Below, piece after piece: positions 24,501-38,206 of a stretch of 64,000 bases of DNA. Each line of letters begins with the position of its first letter. Within the stretch, counting starts at the first letter, position 1. The stretch spans positions 545,327 through 609,326 of the forward strand of contig VXAY01001093.1 of assembly GCA_013399855.1 (NCBI GenBank), written 5' to 3'. Source of the stretch: Oxyruncus cristatus (lineage: Eukaryota > Chordata > Aves > Passeriformes > Cotingidae). The position numbers were made by a program, and so were the translations under genes. The notes beneath the pieces were generated by a model. That model was not told where the DNA came from, ran no database searches, and saw only the letters and a list, made by a program, of their open reading frames with translations.

Positions 24501-25673
24501 AAGTAAAATGTTTGCAAGAGAACTTGATCAAAAATTACTTCATTGCAGTACTGATATTTATGGACACCTAAATGAAGAAATGGATATCTCTCGACTACTG
24601 AATAGACTGCCTATAGATAAGAATGCAAATAGAAATGTCAGACAACTATACCAAAGTAATATTTACTAAATCTATGCAGAAATATTAAATATTCTTAAGA
24701 AATGTTCAGTTCAGTATCTCAGATTCACAGAACTCAACTAAAACAAAGACTAATCTCAAGTTTCTAGAACTTTATCTACTGTATTATTTTTATCATTGTG
24801 AGTACTACTGCTGTTCTTGAGGGATAACAACTCAGTCCTGTGAAACAACTCAGACCTGGTAAAACCACAGCAGAGGCTTTCTTTTAGCTTGGCTCTGTAT
24901 ACTTGAAATCATACCTTTAAGAGAAACCAAAAAATAAAGCAGGTAGTAAATAATAATAAATTACGATGGTATATAATTTAAAAAAAACACGAATAAATTT
25001 TTCATTAAAAAATAACATAACTTCTGAGTAAAATACACATCTACTTCAAAACACAGTCAAGGTAATGACATTATTCAGCAAATTTGATTTAAATTTAGTG
25101 GTCAAGTAATGGGGAAACACAAGTGACACCATATTTAAATGTCAACATTTTTAAAAATTTAATTTTCAGAGTGTCATAAATACTACATTATAGTTTTATT
25201 TTACTGATAATAGTTTGTTGTTCATGTAAGCATTCAATGATTGTATCTCTTACATGCAGAATGGAAAACTTTAGGTCCTTCATGAGGGCTTCCAAAGCCT
25301 TATCAATATGTTCTGTCCACTATCCTACACTGTAAGGAGATGTTTGTCTCATTTGCTCATACTGACCTATTTGCTCTATTTTGCAGGCACTAATTAATTA
25401 TTTAATGAGTTACACTACAAATATTCAAATGAAGACATTTGACATACTAGGAACACACCAGGTTCACTGCCTTAATCGATTATACTTAATAGCTCAACAA
25501 AACTGTAACAGTGATGAAAAGATCACTCAGTCCGTAAGAGACACTGGTAATAGCTCTAAATTAAATCCAGCTACTTACAGCACTGTTCTCATAAGTCAGT
25601 GAAAGGGATTTGAACAACTTTATGATGGCAGAGCAGAATATACTTCTTCCAGATCTTTGCTCAAAAGGAGAGA
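21560..25673. other. unique DNA, no gene seen; one conserved-looking stretch
   Basis: No gene or repeat family recognised. The stretch 23965-24130 differs from its neighbours: higher complexity, several homeodomain-like TAATTA/TAATGA cores and no simple runs. That is the look of a conserved non-coding element (see findings). The remainder is AT-rich. Confidence 0.5.
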
Positions 25674-25735
25674 ATGGGGGCTCCGACAAGATGATCTCCA
25701 GGGGTCTTTTTCAGACTCAACCATTCTGTGATTTT
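25674..25735 (+). mobile_element. CR1 3'-terminal scrap
   Basis: About 60 bases matching the last part of a CR1 3' UTR on the plus strand: GACAAGATGATCTCCAGGGG, then TCAACCATTCTGTGATTTT, the remains of the terminal octamers. It is severely 5'-truncated or eroded. The left edge is approximate. Confidence 0.75.
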
Positions 25736-28700
25736 TATGTTATATATTGTTCGGTTTGGGTTTTTTTTGGAGGAGGGGTGTTGCTTGTTTGTTTGAATTT
25801 TATCTTTCATTTTGTTGCAAACCAAGAACAAAGCTCTGATACATAAATTTTAAATTGTCAATTTGATGGCTAGACAATTAAAAGTCAGATAATTATATAA
25901 GAAGGTGCACAAAATAGACTAAGCAAAATTAAGTAGTATAGAATCTTAAACAGTAAAATTAATTAAATATATACTCAGTTCTTTACACTTTCTACCCACT
26001 CTTTTTCACTACTTCTTTCATGTTTTCATTTTGTTACATGCTGGAGAGTAATTCTGAATCATGATAAAAAGTTGTTAAAATGTTTGAGCAGCAAAAGGAT
26101 AAGGAGGAAGTAATGATATCTGCAAGATTCACATAGAGTAGGGAGGCATTATCAGTGCTCATTTGTATGCTAATACAAATCCATATAATTTAGCATATAA
26201 TATAGCACTTGCCCTTTTCTAGTTGGAAGACGTTTTCAGGAAATTTAGTAATATTTTATGCAGACATGTTGAATACTTTGGCTAGTGAAACGACTACAGA
26301 ATTGCAGACTCTTCCTGCTTTTAAACACTTTTTGATCTTGCACCAATTTCATTTTCTTGCCTATTACCCCTCTCACCATGTTTTCTTTCTTATTTCTGTG
26401 TCTTAAGATGGAGAACATCACAATTTCCTTTCTCTACACAATTATTTCCCATTCCTATTTGGAAACTTGGGACCCTTTGAGACTATAATGAAAAAAGCTG
26501 TCATGGTCAAAACTCAGAAATCTCACTTTTAGCTGCTGCAAACAGCCATCTCAGTCCCAAACACTACTGAAAATTTCGGCTTCAGAGCGTGACTAGTCTG
26601 TCATGTCTGACTTAGTGCACACAGAAGCATTGATTATGTACTTAAAGGTAAACAAGGGAGAACAGTAATTTTGTAGGAAAGCTGCACAAAAGCAGCTTCC
26701 TGTTTACCAGCAAACCCCTTAGATCTTCTCTGGGTTTGTTTTGTCAATTTTTCTTTTCCTGTCATGTCTTTAACTTCAGAAGTGTCATAAAATGGTCCAT
26801 TTAGAAAGCAAATAAAAATGTTCTCCCTGTAAAGACAACCTTTAAGAACTTTTCTCTGAGGAATTTATATGAACAGAGATTTTTCACAGATTTAGCCACT
26901 GGCTGGATTATTAAAAAGAAAAAGGCTTTAAGTTGATGTGCCTAAACTGTTCCTTGAATTACTACCAGTCAATATACGTACAGTAGGTGAACCTTTACAT
27001 TTAGTTTACTCAGAGTCCAACCTAAATTACGTTGTATAATATCATATTTAAGGATTATTTATTATATTTTACTAGGTCAGTGCAAACCTACATGAGTAGA
27101 ATGACTTCAAAACAAAGTGTGATCCATAAAAATGAAGTGTTTTTCCTTGGAACTTTCAAATCTATAAACACAAAGATAAGCTTCCTCTTAATACACTTCT
27201 CTCAGTTTTGCAGAGTTCTTTGATCCAGCCACACTGTCACAGACATCTCAACAAACTTTCTGTTATCAGCAAGTTCACACTTCTGTAAATGATAAACCAC
27301 ACCACAGTGACAAACTGTATAATGCTCAGGAAATTCTCTAGGACAGCCTGGGACAGTATAAGAAGAGAATTATGAGGATACATGCTTGCCCTGTTGTTTA
27401 TCCATGAACACCCCTTTAGCCAGTCGTCTTTTCCCCTTCAGATCAGTGAACGACTACTGGCACTCCACAGGTGACAATCAGTCTAAAGACTCCTACCCTG
27501 CTCCTGGAGGAGCAGCCCATCAGCTCAGACTTTCTTCTCACAGTTGATATTGACTGCTCAGAACTTTTGACAAGTGATTGAGAACTTTCAGACTGACCTG
27601 GACTCAACAGCACATAGGCTCTGCCTGAAATGCCAGTTGCTGTGCAGGCCCGGGCAGAAGCAGATAAAGAGGACTAGATGAAATTTTGGTCTGAAGCAGC
27701 ATGTCTGATCTGTCAACATTGTTTTGATCCATGTCAATTAGTTCTGTGCATTTAAAAAAAAATTCTACCTTTTGCTTTAAAAAGTATGAGAGAAAAAAAT
27801 AATCACCTAATACATCTGGGTGTATATCTCAAATGACATTTCACATAGAGTTTTCATTCATACTAGGATGTCATTTCTAGATTTAGAATATTAAAGAGTA
27901 ATAGTCTTGCAAATAATTGTAGGATTGTTTTCCAATTCACTGGTGAAATGTAAATACATTGCCAAAAAAGTTAAACTTACTGTCATGAAAAATATAATCT
28001 AATTTTAATACTTATTCAAATTGTGAATTCTTTCTGAACATTTAAGTGATACATGTAATATTGTCAAACCATGATATATGATAAAATGTAAGGCTATTAC
28101 TGAATGTAATTCTTATCCCTGTTTAACTACATAGATGTGGATCCCCATATGTCTGAGTTATTTGGACTATTTTAAAGTAAATTATTCATGAAAAGATTTA
28201 TGTAATACATAGTTTGAATTGTACAATCAGAATTCGATTATAAACATTGAATTAAAATTTTAAAGAATTAAACATTTAAAACCTTCATATAGTTGCTGAA
28301 CATGAAATGAAAACCAAATGAACATAAGACTTCTGCATATTTGCAATGCTATATTTTTTCTTTAAATTAACACTTCATTTTAAAGAAATTTCTGCAAGGA
28401 AATAACAGGACCTTAAAGTCAAGAAAATACTTTCTTCACACTTTGGAAGCTGAATACAATTTAAATATGATAGGACTCTTGTTTTTCAGATGTTCTTCAA
28501 GCAAGGGTTGTTATAGTGCTGGGAAGGAACAACTGAAAAGATTCTATATACAGAAGTATCAACACTGACTTTTAAAAATCAGACTAAACCATCATCTAAT
28601 AAAAGTAGGCAAGAAGAGTCCTTGCTTTTTTAAAAAATGTACTTTTTAAGATGGGGATGAGTCTCTCAGAGAGACTTTCGATCACAATCATTGAAGGCCT

Positions 28701-31700
28701 ATCTTAGAGGTAGATATGTATACTGTCTCCTACAGACTTAAACTAATTGACCCACTTTTTGGGAAGGAAAAAAAAGTTGTAGGATTGAAAGTCAAGTAAA
28801 ATTTGAGAGAAAATGACAGAAGCTAAGGGTCAGCATGATGCATTGCTAGAGAAGGACCGTAGTTCTGTAGCTATAAGACAGCAAAGCAGACAAGTCTGCT
28901 ACCAGATCACTGTTACTGCTTTTCTGAATATTTACTACATACTGTAATGTTCATAATACATTGTACTTTGAAAAGTTTTTTAAACCATTAGAAAAAGGTT
29001 AAATATATTATATGATTGTTAACTTTCATGTCTGCATACTGTTCCTCTTGGTCATAATCAAGGAAGTTTCTATTATTGATTGTTATGTCCTTTTTGAATT
29101 TTCTTAGATCACTATTTTATTATTTGGGCAATATTACTGCTAATACATCGTAATTGTGTCCTTTTCAGAGGGATAGATGAGTTAGGACTTAAAAAATAAA
29201 TCTATTTTCTAAGCTGTGTCAAAAGATGCACTTATTCAGATGGAGGTGTTTTCCTCCTGGAAATGTGCTTGCTCACACCTGGATTTCAAACCTAAAAAGA
29301 GATGCCCAAACCCTAAAATTGGCAGCTTTGGTACTTCTGACTTGGGTTGGAAACAAAAGCTAATAAAGAAGTTGGAAGACCTTTAAAAAAAAGCTTTCAT
29401 GCCTGGAGTTGCAGAATAATGTACGTAATGATTTCACCAGCGTTGCACAGTATGCATCTCAGAGAATACATGAGTCCACCCAACTTCAAGTCACATACGC
29501 ACAGCAAAACAAGTAATGAATAATGAGATGGTGAAACTGAACTGTCACTGAGGTTGTAATTCTGTGCATCTCATTTTTGCTTCAGTGACTCTTTTCTTTT
29601 AGCCTGAGACACAAACAGAACAAACAATTAGTGCAATAATTGATGATGTGTGCCCTCAAAGCTTCTGGTGGCCATGGTCGTGTTTTATAAGTCTACTAAT
29701 GCACACACCTTTTAATTGTCATGAGCATTCTGCCTGTTGTTCACTGATAATGCTTGGGATAATGCACCTGTATCAGATAAAAGATTTTTATCTGCCCTTT
29801 TTGGTCAGTGAATCTCTAATAAACTATCTTGTTCCTTGCTGGTTTTAGATTCCTATTACACTTATTTCTGCAATTGGTGAAATGATTACATATGTATTTC
29901 ATTTTCTAGAATCTAACCTTGGCTTCTGATGGGCTGAATTGTATTTCATTGCAGTATGTAAAATAATGCTGCAAGTATTAAAAAAAAAAATCTAATTTTA
30001 TATATCTGGTTTTGCTTTCCTTGAGTTATTCAAACATTGATGTATCTTGAGTCACAATAGTGAGTTATTTGCAATAAAAATGAAAGTCCTAGCTTCTTTA
30101 AAACCCAGTAAAAATCAAAGATCTTTAATCTTAGAATGAAGCTTTCATCATTAAGTTCTAGGAGAATAAAACAAAATTATATGAAAAGAAATTAAACTGA
30201 TAAACAGCATGCCATCTTTGCAAGAGAGTATCTTTCATAGTATATTCAATTCCTTGATTTAGAGATTAGGATCAGGCAGGAATTAGCCTGGAAAAATTTT
30301 ATGATTATCTGAAACCATTCTGCAATTAAATAGAAATTTAATGGATTGCGTGCACAAGACTATTCACCAGTGATTTTAAGCCGTTCTAGCACCTATGTTT
30401 TTCTCTAAGACTGCTTGCCAATGCTTCCTATACTTACTCACTTTCCTATTTCAGCTAAAAGGTGAAGTAAATCTTAAATATAGTCTACATTGTTAAATAA
30501 GAAATAATAATCTTGTTAAAATCTGGAATCTACAAAATCAAATAATAATGATATTCACATGAACCTGTTTCACATGGATAATTTTTGACACTTTGTGTAT
30601 GATTAATGGATAGACAACACTAAGTACAATTATTCACTGTAGGTACCATGGCTTCAGATCTGTAACTTCTGGATAGCAAGTGATCGCTACTGGAGATTCA
30701 GTTTCTTCCCTTTGTCGTCTACCATTCAGAACTTCATTATCCTTTAGCTACTTGCACACCATAAATTCCAGTTCTTACCACATTCAGCGTCTTCATTCAG
30801 CATCACTTAAAAGATGTTCTAAAGGTATGCCCCTATGTATTCAGAGAAGCTGAAAACTCCTCCTAAAAATCATCAGATTACTGACTGATGAAATGACAGC
30901 TAATCTAAGATTTATGGCCACATTCAAGCCAACCCTGACAAGAAATTCACCTCCCACAAACCTAGATATGTCAGTGTAAAAATATTACTTAAAACATTTT
31001 GGTGGTCTTTCTATTGATAGGTAAAATCTTATGCGACATCGTCTCAAAATAAAGGGAAAAGTTGAGGGGAAGTTTAGGAAACAAAAAATCAGATGTCTTG
31101 ACTAAATCTGAACTTTGAAATGTTTCTAGCAATTTTTTTTTATCATTTACACATGAAACAAGAATTTTATACAAGGAAAGATTTTCACTGCAATGTCAGT
31201 CATGATACCCAAGATTTTGCTGAGTGCTTACAGTTGCTTCAGAACTCAGTTAAGCACTTGAATTTTTATTGCTTTTATTCTTTTCAATGCTGTTTCTTTA
31301 CAGTGAATTTATTTATTACCAACTTTGGAACATTTTGTGTCTTGTTTTGGTTTTTTTCATATAACTAAATATTTTTCGCTATAAATCAATATAGAAAAAT
31401 TCCCATTGCTCAATTTAAACAGAAAAGCAGATTATTTATGTTCCGACTCATTTCCATTTCAACTCTGGTTGCTCTCATTTTTTATCTGATTTACATTCTT
31501 ATTAAAAATAAGTCTTTGTGATTCAGAACTAAGTTTAAATAGACCGACTCCAGTAAAAAAACCGCAAAAGACGTTCAGCTATAGATGGCCAGTCAGATAA
31601 ATAATTCTCATTCTCAGAAAGACAAACAACATTTAGTCTATTAGAGATTAAAAAAAGTCTGTGCAGGATGCAAATACAGCAAAGTACTGCATGCAACTAT

Positions 31701-32794
31701 GCATGATCATGCTGAGTTCATATTGGCTGTGATATGGAGGACAGTTAGTAAACAATAGCTTAACAAATGTGTCAGCTTAATGCAATCGTCAGAGGTCCTG
31801 TCGTTATCCATGACTCATAACAGCAAACATGAAACAGTCTATACAGCTTCAGAGAATTCTCAGTGGTTATTCATAACAACATATACTCATTATCAGGCTT
31901 GAAATGTGTTTAGTTTGATCTCAAAGCTTTTGTTTTGATGGATTCACTTTGGTCTCATCATTTTGAAATCCTAGCTCAAATTTTCTCATGTTCCAGCTAT
32001 TGTTCCCATTGTGTATGTCTTGCAGAGGAGAATGAGTATGTAACAAAAGGAAAATTGAACAGATCTCAAGTTGTGACATTTTGAATGCTAAGAATTTTTT
32101 AAGCATGAAGGTTTGAACAAAACTTACTAATGCTATTTCAAGGCCAAAGTGAGATTCATAACTTTCCATTGAAAAGTTGAAAGTATCCTTGGAACCCATC
32201 AAAGCTAACGCCTCTTACACTGATTGGATTTAAACCTTTCTATTAACCTTTGAAAAAAGTGAATATTCAATAGAATAAAGGCAATTTTATTGTGCTTGGT
32301 GCATGGTTACAGAAGAGCACTCAAAAAAAATTCCCATCAACACAGTCTAACTGCCATATCATAACTTCCTGCTATAAAAATTAGATGTTCTAAGATTTTC
32401 TTATTTTTCTTAAATTTAAAAATACAGTGTATCCAAATTACATTTTTTACTCCTTTATGGAGAGGTTTACTTAAAAAATCTTTTAGATACAGCAAGCACA
32501 AGACAAAATTCTGTAGAGGTTAGTTGCAGAGTGGACATGATTTTCTAGACCTTTAGTCTTCTTATTCATAGACACGTATTTAACATAAATCAGAACATTC
32601 AAATTGTGTAGCAAGACTTCATAACACTCTGTACACTTTTCTGAAAATCTACTGTAATTACTGTTCTGTAATGCATATGAAACAACGACAACGTAACAGG
32701 CAGGTGGTGAGTTGTCATGTTTTGCCTAATAGCCAAAAGTTACAAAGGTCTGTTTATTATACTACTTGCTTGCACATCCTTAAATGATTTCCTG
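25736..32794. other. unique AT-rich DNA, no gene seen
   Basis: No gene or interspersed repeat recognised over 7 kb. It contains an 8-bp inverted repeat at 28660-28676, similar to the one at 12996-13016, and a complex stretch at 31680-31860 with an AP-1 core TGACTCA at 31811-31817. All open frames are short and unsupported. Confidence 0.55.
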
Positions 32795-33486
32795 AGCCAG
32801 CACACAGTATTTAGTGTTTCCATCCAGTGTCAAGCTAAGCAAGCTGGGAGCTGAAGGGATCGAGAGCATCCCTGTCAAGAAGGACTTGGAGGTGCTGGTG
32901 GACAAGAGGCTGGACATGACGCAGCAATGTGCACTTGCAGCCCAGAAAGCCAATTGTGTCCTGGGCTGCATCAAAAGAAGTGAGGCCAGCAGGTCAAGGG
33001 AGGTGATTTTTCCCCTCTACTCTGCTCTGGGACCCCCAAAATAAGAAAGTTGTGGATATACTGCAGTGGGTCCACAGGAGGGCCACAAAAATGATCCGAT
33101 GGTTGGAGCACCTTTCCTGTGGGGAAAGGCTGAGAAAGCTGGGGTTGTTCAGCCCAGGGAGGAGAAGGGTCTGGGGACACCTTATTGCAATCTTTCAATA
33201 TATAAAGGGGACTTCTAAGAAAGATGGGGACAGTCTTTTTAGTGGGGTCCATAGGACAAGGGGTAATGGTTTTAAACTAAAAGATTATAGATTTTGATTG
33301 CACATAAGGAATTTTTTTATGATGAGGGTGGTAAAACACTGGCAGAAGTTGCCCAGAGAGGTGGTAGATGGTTGTACAAGGCTGTGAGCAACCTGATCTT
33401 GTTGAAGATGTCCCTGTCCACTGCCAGGGAGTTGGACTAGGTGATCTTTAAAGGCCCCTTCCAACCTAAACTATTCTATGATTCTA
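32795..33486 (+). mobile_element. CR1 LINE, 3' end
   Basis: Plus-strand CR1 covering the C-terminal part of ORF2 and the complete 3' UTR. Peptides [26 protein letters not shown] (broken into two frames at about 33044) and RATKMIRWLEHLSCGERLRKLGLFSPG are diagnostic of the region after the RT catalytic core. The element ends in CTATTCTATGATTCTA at 33471-33486, the CR1 octamer tail. The 5' truncation point is estimated. One stop or frameshift falls between the two peptide blocks, so it is inactive. Confidence 0.92.
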
Positions 33487-36400
33487 CAAACTGGGGCTGT
33501 TCTAATGGAGCTGGCTTAAGGGAGTGTCATGATTTGCCTGAAAAGAAATACCTCAGAAAACCTCAAAAGTTTCTAGTTCCTGGCTTACCTGGTAGATTAA
33601 GATTTTGTAGAATAACTGTAAATAAAGTAAAAGGACAGCAAGGGAAAATATAATAAGTTAAACAGGACAAGAACAATAAAGAAATTTTATTAACTTATAT
33701 TCTGCAGGGGAAAAATATGTCAGTGATAACATTATTTACAATTCTTATCCTGAAAAATAGCAGGTCTCTCTACAAATGTCAGAGAAGGGATTTTATTATT
33801 TACTGTCTTCCTAGTTTTCTGTGACAGTTAAGTCTTGTCTTTATGAGTTATTTGCTACACTTGTAATTGCGCTGATCTCCAGGAAAGCCACCTTCCTGAA
33901 GACAAGAATCAATAAACCACAAAAACCTAGTCTTCTTTAGGTAGAAAAAACTTGTGCTCCTATCTGATAAACTGTGGGATTCAGTTGCTACACATATGCA
34001 AGAATGAGCAGGGCTGTTGCATAAAAATATGTAAAAGAATTACTACAGAATATGCTGGAGTTATTAATTAGAACAATTCTGAGAGAAAAGGCAGCTATGT
34101 TCACAAGGGAAAAAATTCTTTTTCATCTAATACTGTTATTCAAGGAAAACTGAAAAAAGGTCTAAATTCATCATCATCATGGCTAGGCTTCGCAAACGAA
34201 GATTATTTACAGTTAAAAAATCCTCTTGTGATAAAACCCAATTACTGAACTAGGTTATCCAAAATTTGCCAAGATTGAGTAAATTCCTGATTTAAACATG
34301 TTCTGAATTAGTAAATATATGATATGAGGGATGCTGGGTGCTGAAAATTAACATTGTAACTTCCTCCTCACTTTTTAATGACAGACAGCCCCATATCTTC
34401 CAGCAAACCCACAGCGGTGGTTAGCAGTTTCTAATAATGTAGTACCTTTCATTGCTATATTTCATGTTGATTTAGCAGCATCAGATAATCTGGCTTATTT
34501 GATACCAGTCTCCTGACAACAAACCAAGACGTAAACTTGAACTGCAAAGAGAACCACGTCATGAATCAGTGCCTCCCTCTCCAGTTCTCCTCCTCAGGAA
34601 GCTGTAGAGAGCTAAAGTGAAGCACTTTCCACTCACTTTTCAAGCTTTTTTTTGAGTGCTGTTTCTCTAATACCTCTGCTCAGGTGAGTGCAATTCCAAA
34701 GTATGTCAGGTCTGTCTGGATAAAAACATTGGACAAACACATCTGCTGCCTCTTTCAGCACAGGAGCAATTAGTAGTGATAGCATCTAAGTCATCAAAAT
34801 CAGAGTTCAGAGAACCACCACATTATTTTGTGCAGAGGAAATGTCAGGCTTCTTGCAGTGTTACTGTTTCAGATGGGCTAGGACAAGAATGTCAAATGTT
34901 TTCTAAGGGGATAGTTGAGTTTCCTGTCAGCTTCGGATGAATTAAGGTTTGCTCTCAATTCCTAGTGAAACACTTTACGATATCAGTGACAAGCCTAGTG
35001 ATTAAGGAAGATATCAGGCTGAGTTTTTGTTGTTTACCTTTGTTCAGTGTCTTTACGTGACATGCAGGTTGCTGTGAGAAAAGAGCTCATTTTAAGAGTT
35101 ACAATTTTATCTTTTTTTTTTCCCCTGCTATTATATTTTCTCAATTCTTTCGTGTTTGCTTCTGTCCTAATTCATTCTTTCCTTCTATATTCTATTCAAT
35201 GAAAAAGTCTTAATATCCCCCAACAGTTTTGCCTCCTTTCCTTCTGTAGTATGTACACTAAAATAATCACTCCTAAGACAGTGAATATGGTTGCTAACAG
35301 AACATCATCAGGCTTCAGAGCTAAATATCACAATGAGGTTAATGACAGATGGGAAATGCTCATACATTGCAGTCATGGTTTCAGTCTGTCTGCAAACACA
35401 GTTTGCATTACTTTATGTTTTGCTTTGAAAGAACCTCAACAGCTTGGGTTTCTTTTTAAGGTTAAGGTTAAAACCTATGAAATCTGAATATACCATTGCA
35501 TCAATATTGAAGCAAAGCAAATAAGCACGTATGTCCTGTTGTATGTGTGTCTGATTTTTCTCAGCTGAAAGCTCAAGCCAGAGATGTAGATTGTTTTTTG
35601 GCTTTGTTATTGGTTTTTTGGTTTTGTGTTTTTGCTTTTTTTTTTTTCTCAGTCAGTAATACTCCAAAATCCTTGGTTTACCACATTCCTGTCAGATATA
35701 TAACACTCATATTTTTCTGAAACACTGTCATTTTCCATCAGAGGAAGACCTTCACCCCATTGAAATACTTAATCTAAAACTTCTAGGGAGAGAGGTCAGG
35801 CATGAGTCTAGCTGCCTGACAGAAGGAAGGCAGGTTCTCAAGGATGACTTTGGCACTGTTGCACTCAAAGCCATCCATATGACTTGGCCCAGCTTGCCTC
35901 AAGAAAGCTTTCATGCCATATGTAGAAGTGTAATCACATTGCCTTCCAGGCCACCTCCACATAGGTAACTTCTTTTTTCTGTGCTCTCTGCAGGTATTTC
36001 TCCACATCTGTCTCTATCACCCCTGATCTTCCTAGCCTGGGTGAGAAAGATTTCTCTTGCACTTCCCTTGTTCTGTCATGAGGTCTTACAGTAGGCATCC
36101 TGCATTTTACTATAATAGTTAGTCTTAAAACATTCAGAGCTCAAGTTTCTCCACTATCAGTAAGTGGAGCTAAAAAAAGCAAGTACACCAATTCTTGGAA
36201 GTGTTTGATGACACATGATATGCCTGTTAACACACTGCTGTTCAGAAAGCAATGTGTGTGACACGCAACAGATGCCCCATAGTCAACCCTGAGTAAACTT
36301 CACAAATGTCTAAGTGGCTGCCTAAGCCCAGATATATCTATTGTTTTGTAGCCCTTGAGAAGAATTACCAAAAAGAGGTCCAAGATGACATAGCATCTAC

Positions 36401-38095
36401 CATGCACAGACTCAAGTCAGAAGGCAGCTCCTTAAGATCAGTGCATCCATTTCTGTAGGACTGCAGGAAAAGAGAGTTCTAGTGAGTACTGTTGAGATAT
36501 AGAGGGAAAAAAGAAGCCAACCTGCCTTCTTTAGTAAGCTGTTAAAAGTTCTTCCTTCTTGGGGCTGATGGAATTTTATTTTTATAACATTACACAGGGA
36601 ATGGGAATATGGGTTTGATGCTCCTAGAAAGATAGTAAGATCTCTCCAAACCCATACAAAGAGGTCCTTAAAGTGTAGCTAGCTTGTCTTACGTTCTTAG
36701 AGCACATTGTGGGGTTAAGAAGTCAGCATAGTCTATGGCCACAGAGATCACACGGGTAGGATTTCCCATCAAGGGAAATATTTACTTCACCCCGTAACAG
36801 AGCTTGCATGCACATTAACATCTATGCAGCATGAATAATAATACATTAGGACATTGGCAATAAACAGGGAGTGGACCAATGCAACAGTGCAAACATACCT
36901 TTTGCATCTGCAACATTAGTAACATTCCACAATTCTTCTCCTCCATCTTGTCCAAATGAGCTTCTCTTGGCTTGAAGCCATTTCTCCATGATAAGGTCAA
37001 TGGCTTTAGTGATGCTAGACAGGCCATGCCTGTTATCTTAATGTCTTTTTTCTTTTTTTTTTTTTCAGTTTTGCATTGTTACAGCTGCTCAGCCAAAGCA
37101 TCAACAATTTATTTCCGCGTTCTTAATTGAGCCAATAACATTGTAATCCAGTATAAACAGAGATGCAATTGATTCCAATTAGGCAAAAGTTTCAGTGTTT
37201 CCAGGCTTGCAGCCAGTTTGTGGTTTACGAAATTTAACTAAGTTACAGCCTAATCAGTTGCTATTAAAAAAACCCATGTTCCAGCCAACAACACCCTGAT
37301 GATAGAGGAGGAGCATGAGGAATGGATAAAAAGATCCTTGTGATGGTTTTTTACAACAGCCATACCCAGTCATTGACAGTGGAAATCACAAAAATAAGAA
37401 CTTTACCATTCTTGAGGTGAACCAAGTTGGGAAACTAGCAGGCACAAAGTCACAAAGAGGTCTGTCTTGCTGTTGCTTCACAGTTACTACAATGTGGAAA
37501 AGAAAGCAGCAAGACAGACAATGCTCACATAAATATGCTCTAAGGCTTGTGCTACAGTTAAGGGAATCAAAACATTTAGAAACCTATGGCAAATTATTCA
37601 AATCCTGAACGATAAGAAGATACTACATTACTGCTGAAAACCTGAGAAAAAGTGTAAGAGTCTGTTTTAGAATCAAGATATAAATATGTAAATCAAGGTT
37701 TAACGTTAATGAAGTTACGAAAGACTGAGTGAATCCTGAGGATACTCTTGAAGAACCACACTGTACACTGTAATGTTTACACTATTATAGAATACCAACA
37801 ATGCTTTTCATATTGTAATATGGACAACACTTTGGCATAACAGTTGGATAACAATTAAAAACTGTGGGATTTATACTCATATAATCATTGTAATGTTGCT
37901 AATAGAATAAAATCCAAAAGAAAATGCTCTTCCTTCACTAGGCGGACAATTATAAAAAAGATGTATAGGCTGTGTAAAGTTTAAAAGGATTACTCCAATA
38001 ACCAATACAATATGAAGAACTTGAGAGCAGTTTAGTCCAGTCAACTCACCTCTTTTTTTCATTTATAATTTTTCCCCTAGTTGTGCATTAGAAAC
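33487..38095. other. unique DNA, no gene seen; one conserved-looking stretch
   Basis: No exon recognised. The first 200 bases after the CR1 hold TGTCATGATTTG at about 33525 and may be an eroded LTR, but this could not be supported. A T/G-rich run lies at 35591-35648. The stretch 37071-37265, just after a T-run at about 37057, is complex and non-repetitive with homeodomain-like cores, and may be a conserved non-coding element. Confidence 0.5.
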
Positions 38096-38206
38096 AGGTG
38101 CCCAGAAAGGTTGTGGAGTCTCCCCCACTGGAGATATTCAACCATCTGGATGCAATTCTGTGCAATGTGCTGTAGGATGACCCTGCTTGAGCAGGGAGAA
38201 TGGACT
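38096..38206 (+). mobile_element. CR1 3'-UTR scrap
   Basis: About 110 bases resembling the CR1 region just before the tail: GTGCCCAGAAAGGTTGTGG, then GGAGATATTCAACCATCTGG, then GTAGGATGACCCTGCTTGAG. The final octamers are missing and no 5' part is present. It is a diverged remnant on the plus strand. Confidence 0.8.

Noticed and set aside
33524..33720. Possible eroded LTR beginning TGTCATGATTTG, with AATAAA-like hexamers
   Set aside because: Only the first bases resemble an LTR start. No end, duplication or promoter could be paired with it.
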